Positions 40,031-41,731 of a stretch of 41,731 nucleotides of DNA are shown in pieces (positions within the stretch are counted from its first letter, which is position 1; every line of letters begins with the position of its first letter). This stretch comes from an uncultured Blautia sp. (lineage in GTDB: Bacteria > Bacillota > Clostridia > Lachnospirales > Lachnospiraceae), in contig CALBGI010000050.1 in the NCBI GenBank assembly GCA_937893675.1, positions 1 to 41,731 on the forward strand. Direction: 5' to 3'. The translations under genes and the position numbers were made by a program. The notes below the pieces were generated by a model. That model was not told the origin of the DNA, did not search any database, and saw only the letters and a list, made by a program, of their open reading frames with translations.

Positions 40031-40762
40031 TCAATCGTGGCGCTCATCCACATTCCTAAAGCTTTCGCAGAATCTGGCGGCAAACGCAGGCGGCTCCTGA
40101 TGTGCATACAGGTGAGAAATATCTCCAAAGCTGCTCATGCGAAAGCTTGCAATTCCCTCCCTCCGCTCTTCGCTGACAAAGGTTGTCACAGAAGACGGTG
40201 CCGCGCAGGCTCCATGCCAAAGGACCATCGGCGACACGGAAAGCAAATGGCTTGCCAGCACACATCCCAGTCCAAAGTGGCAGAAAAATACAAGTGTATC
40301 ATTGTTGGACCGCTCCACACGGTAGACATGTCCGTCACGGACATAACCGTGCTCTGCCAGCAGCTTGTCAAAGCTTCCGGTCACCCAGTCGTATTCCTCT
40401 TTCACATGTCCCTCAACCATACTTGTATTCTTGTACCATTCGTCATACCGGTAAAACTGCTCATCCTGCGTCCAGTCCTGGGGAAGCCAGTCCCAGGCAA
40501 TCATCTTTTTGTCCGGAATATCCGGTCTCTGAATCCTCACGTCAAATTCCCGCAGCCATTCCTTCACCTCTGCAGTTCTTCCCAGCTTTTCCAGGGTGGG
40601 CTTTGCCGTATCCTGCGCCCGCCCCAACGGTGACATATAAAACGCCTTCACATCCAAACCGCAGAGCTTCTCGGACAGATACTCCGCTTCTTTCCAGCCC
40701 TTCTGTGTGAGCGAATCAATTTCATAATACGGATCCCCATGTCTTATGATCAAAAGCTTCAT
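40031..40762 (-). CDS. Histidine phosphatase family protein
   Basis: The 243-aa protein has the phosphoglycerate-mutase-like RHG motif at the start (LLIIRHGDPYYEIDSLTQKGWKEAE, core LIIRHGDP, catalytic His ~8). MSPLGRAQDTAKPTLE holds the second arginine motif. FFCHFGLGCVLASHLL holds the second catalytic His. It probably dephosphorylates a small molecule; the longer insert near 75-120 (DWLPQDWTQDEQFYRYDEW, rich in aromatic residues) would set specificity. AGGAAG lies upstream of ATG. Confidence 0.88.
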   Translation of the reverse strand: MKLLIIRHGDPYYEIDSLTQKGWKEAEYLSEKLCGLDVKAFYMSPLGRAQDTAKPTLEKLGRTAEVKEWLREFDVRIQRPDIPDKKMIAWDWLPQDWTQDEQFYRYDEWYKNTSMVEGHVKEEYDWVTGSFDKLLAEHGYVRDGHVYRVERSNNDTLVFFCHFGLGCVLASHLLSVSPMVLWHGACAAPSSVTTFVSEERREGIASFRMSSFGDISHLYAHQEPPAFAARFCESFRNVDERHD

Positions 40763-40899
40763 AGATGCTTCCTTTCTTCTCTTCCTGTTTTTCTTTATTC
40801 TGATAATCCACAGGTATTATAATATAGAAACTTCCAATTGAAAAGCCTTCAAATATTATTTTGTCAATATCCACAGCCCTCCGGTATCCGGGCATTTTC

Positions 40900-41463
40900 T
40901 CACTCTGCCGGAAGCTCCACTGCCCGATATTCATGGTGTATTGCCGGAAGGATTTTTTCCAACACGTCCCTTGTCTTCATCACCAGACAAGAGGTGTTGA
41001 TACAAGGATGGCACCCAAACCATTCTTCCTCCAAAAGTTCTTTATCGATCAGCAGCTGTACCTGATTTTCCCTGTCATTCATCAAGCCCATAACACTCAC
41101 CGAGCCCGGCGTAATATTCAGATATTTTTCCATATGTTCTGCATCCCCAAAGGAAAGACGGGCCGAACCAATCTGCTGGGACAGATATTTTGTCTTAAAT
41201 GACTTTTTGCCCGGCATCAGCAACAAATAAAACTGGGTCTGCTGCCGGTTGCACAAAAACAGATTCTTGCAGATCTCCACACCCAGAAGCTGGTCTACCG
41301 CCTGACATGCCTCGATCGTCATGAGCGGTTCATGATCGACACGCCTGTATGAAATCTGAAGCCGGTCCAGCAAATCATAAACTGCCAGCTCCTTTGGCAG
41401 ACGGCTGCCCTCATTCTGCGGACGGCCCTCATAAATATTCTTATCCATCTGTATGTCCTGCAT
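40900..41463 (-). CDS. YbaK/EbsC-type aminoacyl-tRNA deacylase (ProX-like)
   Basis: The 187-aa protein fits the free-standing prolyl-tRNA editing domain family. VDHEPLMTIEACQAVDQLLG (core DHEPLMTIEAC), CKNLFLCNRQQTQFYLLLMPGKKSFKTK (core CKNLFLCN) and ITPGSVSVMGLMND match ProX/PrdX. It would clear Ala mischarged on tRNA-Pro. AGGAGGA lies 10 nt before the ATG at 41463. That site overlaps the stop of the gene before it, 3 nt away, so the two are probably coupled. Confidence 0.87.
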   Translation of the reverse strand: MQDIQMDKNIYEGRPQNEGSRLPKELAVYDLLDRLQISYRRVDHEPLMTIEACQAVDQLLGVEICKNLFLCNRQQTQFYLLLMPGKKSFKTKYLSQQIGSARLSFGDAEHMEKYLNITPGSVSVMGLMNDRENQVQLLIDKELLEEEWFGCHPCINTSCLVMKTRDVLEKILPAIHHEYRAVELPAE

Positions 41464-41466
41464 CTT

Positions 41467-41730
41467 TTATTTCCTCCTAAGCTTCTTTGTATCCGTCAAT
41501 TCATAACTCAACTCCGTGCGGTTTTTGATTCCATTTTTCTTTACTGTACTGTGCATCTTTTGAATGCTTTCCAAGTATTCTTCAACCGGCGATAAGTTCC
41601 TTATAATTCCGCATGGATATGCTTCCACTCGTTTGAGCCAGGTTTGGAAAGCAACACGATACTTTCCACATGCACCGTAATCAGCTATAATTCTTTCATC
41701 AAATAGTTCTTTAATCCTGTTTAACCATAC
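41467..41730 (-). CDS. Unidentified partial gene at right edge (C-terminal 87 codons)
   Basis: An open frame runs from the window edge to TAA at 41467-41469 with no start inside. It ends ...NRTELSYELTDTKKLRRK and contains WLKRVEAYPCGIIRNLSPVEEYL, noted by its core YPCGIIRNLSP. The protein is basic, with no membrane helix. I do not recognise the family. The AGGAGG site of the deacylase gene lies inside its last codons, so both are likely in one transcript. Base use looks more AT-rich than its neighbours. Confidence 0.55.
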   Translation of the reverse strand, partial: VWLNRIKELFDERIIADYGACGKYRVAFQTWLKRVEAYPCGIIRNLSPVEEYLESIQKMHSTVKKNGIKNRTELSYELTDTKKLRRK

Positions 41731-41731
41731 A

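Overview
The window reads as a chromosomal segment of a Gram-positive gut-type Clostridia, most likely Lachnospiraceae. This is an inference from gene content: meso-DAP dehydrogenase, a DUF5685/J-domain pair, a YpuA-like DUF1002 protein, a Gx transporter beside a NusG-domain-II protein, an ECF-type S component, and RNA polymerase promoters of the TTGACA/TATAAT type with AGGAGG ribosome binding sites. No rRNA, CRISPR array, insertion sequence, phage or integrase gene was seen. Genes are dense and mostly on the minus strand.

Left part (1-9.9 kb, minus strand): a secreted NlpC/P60-like hydrolase with cell-wall-binding repeats; ddh; a four-gene operon (flavin reductase, zinc-ribbon membrane protein, DUF5685, J-domain protein); an ECF S component; a secreted DUF1002 protein with 30-bp tandem repeats; and a glycosyltransferase-DUF1622-mntP group.

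Centre (10-22.4 kb): a potassium island. On the plus strand lie a 64-aa membrane protein, ktrB (trkH), ktrA (trkA), full-length kdpD and kdpE. Convergent to it on the minus strand are a 34-aa membrane ORF, kdpF, kdpA, kdpB, kdpC and a second KdpD that stops cleanly before the histidine-kinase domain. The two clusters meet at one bidirectional terminator. The kinase-less KdpD keeps the exact SxS-X20-FTAxY motif linked to cyclic-di-AMP binding in Staphylococcus KdpD, while the full kinase carries SPA-X20-FTALF. Signal sensing and kinase activity may therefore be split between two proteins. Candidate repeats for a KdpE-type regulator occur upstream of both clusters.

Right part (22.5-41.7 kb): an operon of NusG-domain-II protein, Gx transporter and an RsmH paralogue; a flavodoxin-like reductase; a deoC-amylase-radical SAM-aroE/ydiB operon; a TetR-radical SAM/SPASM-DUF308 group; an ECF sigma factor overlapping an RsgI-like anti-sigma protein; an MBL-hydrolase/VTC/DUF4956 group; tRNA-Arg(ACG); an M18 aminopeptidase divergent from an ABC-class ATPase; a histidine phosphatase; a YbaK/ProX-type deacylase; and an unidentified partial gene at the right edge.

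No stretch longer than 300 bases is without a gene. The longest gap (39741-40030) holds two strong hairpins. All assignments rest on reading the translations; no database search was run.
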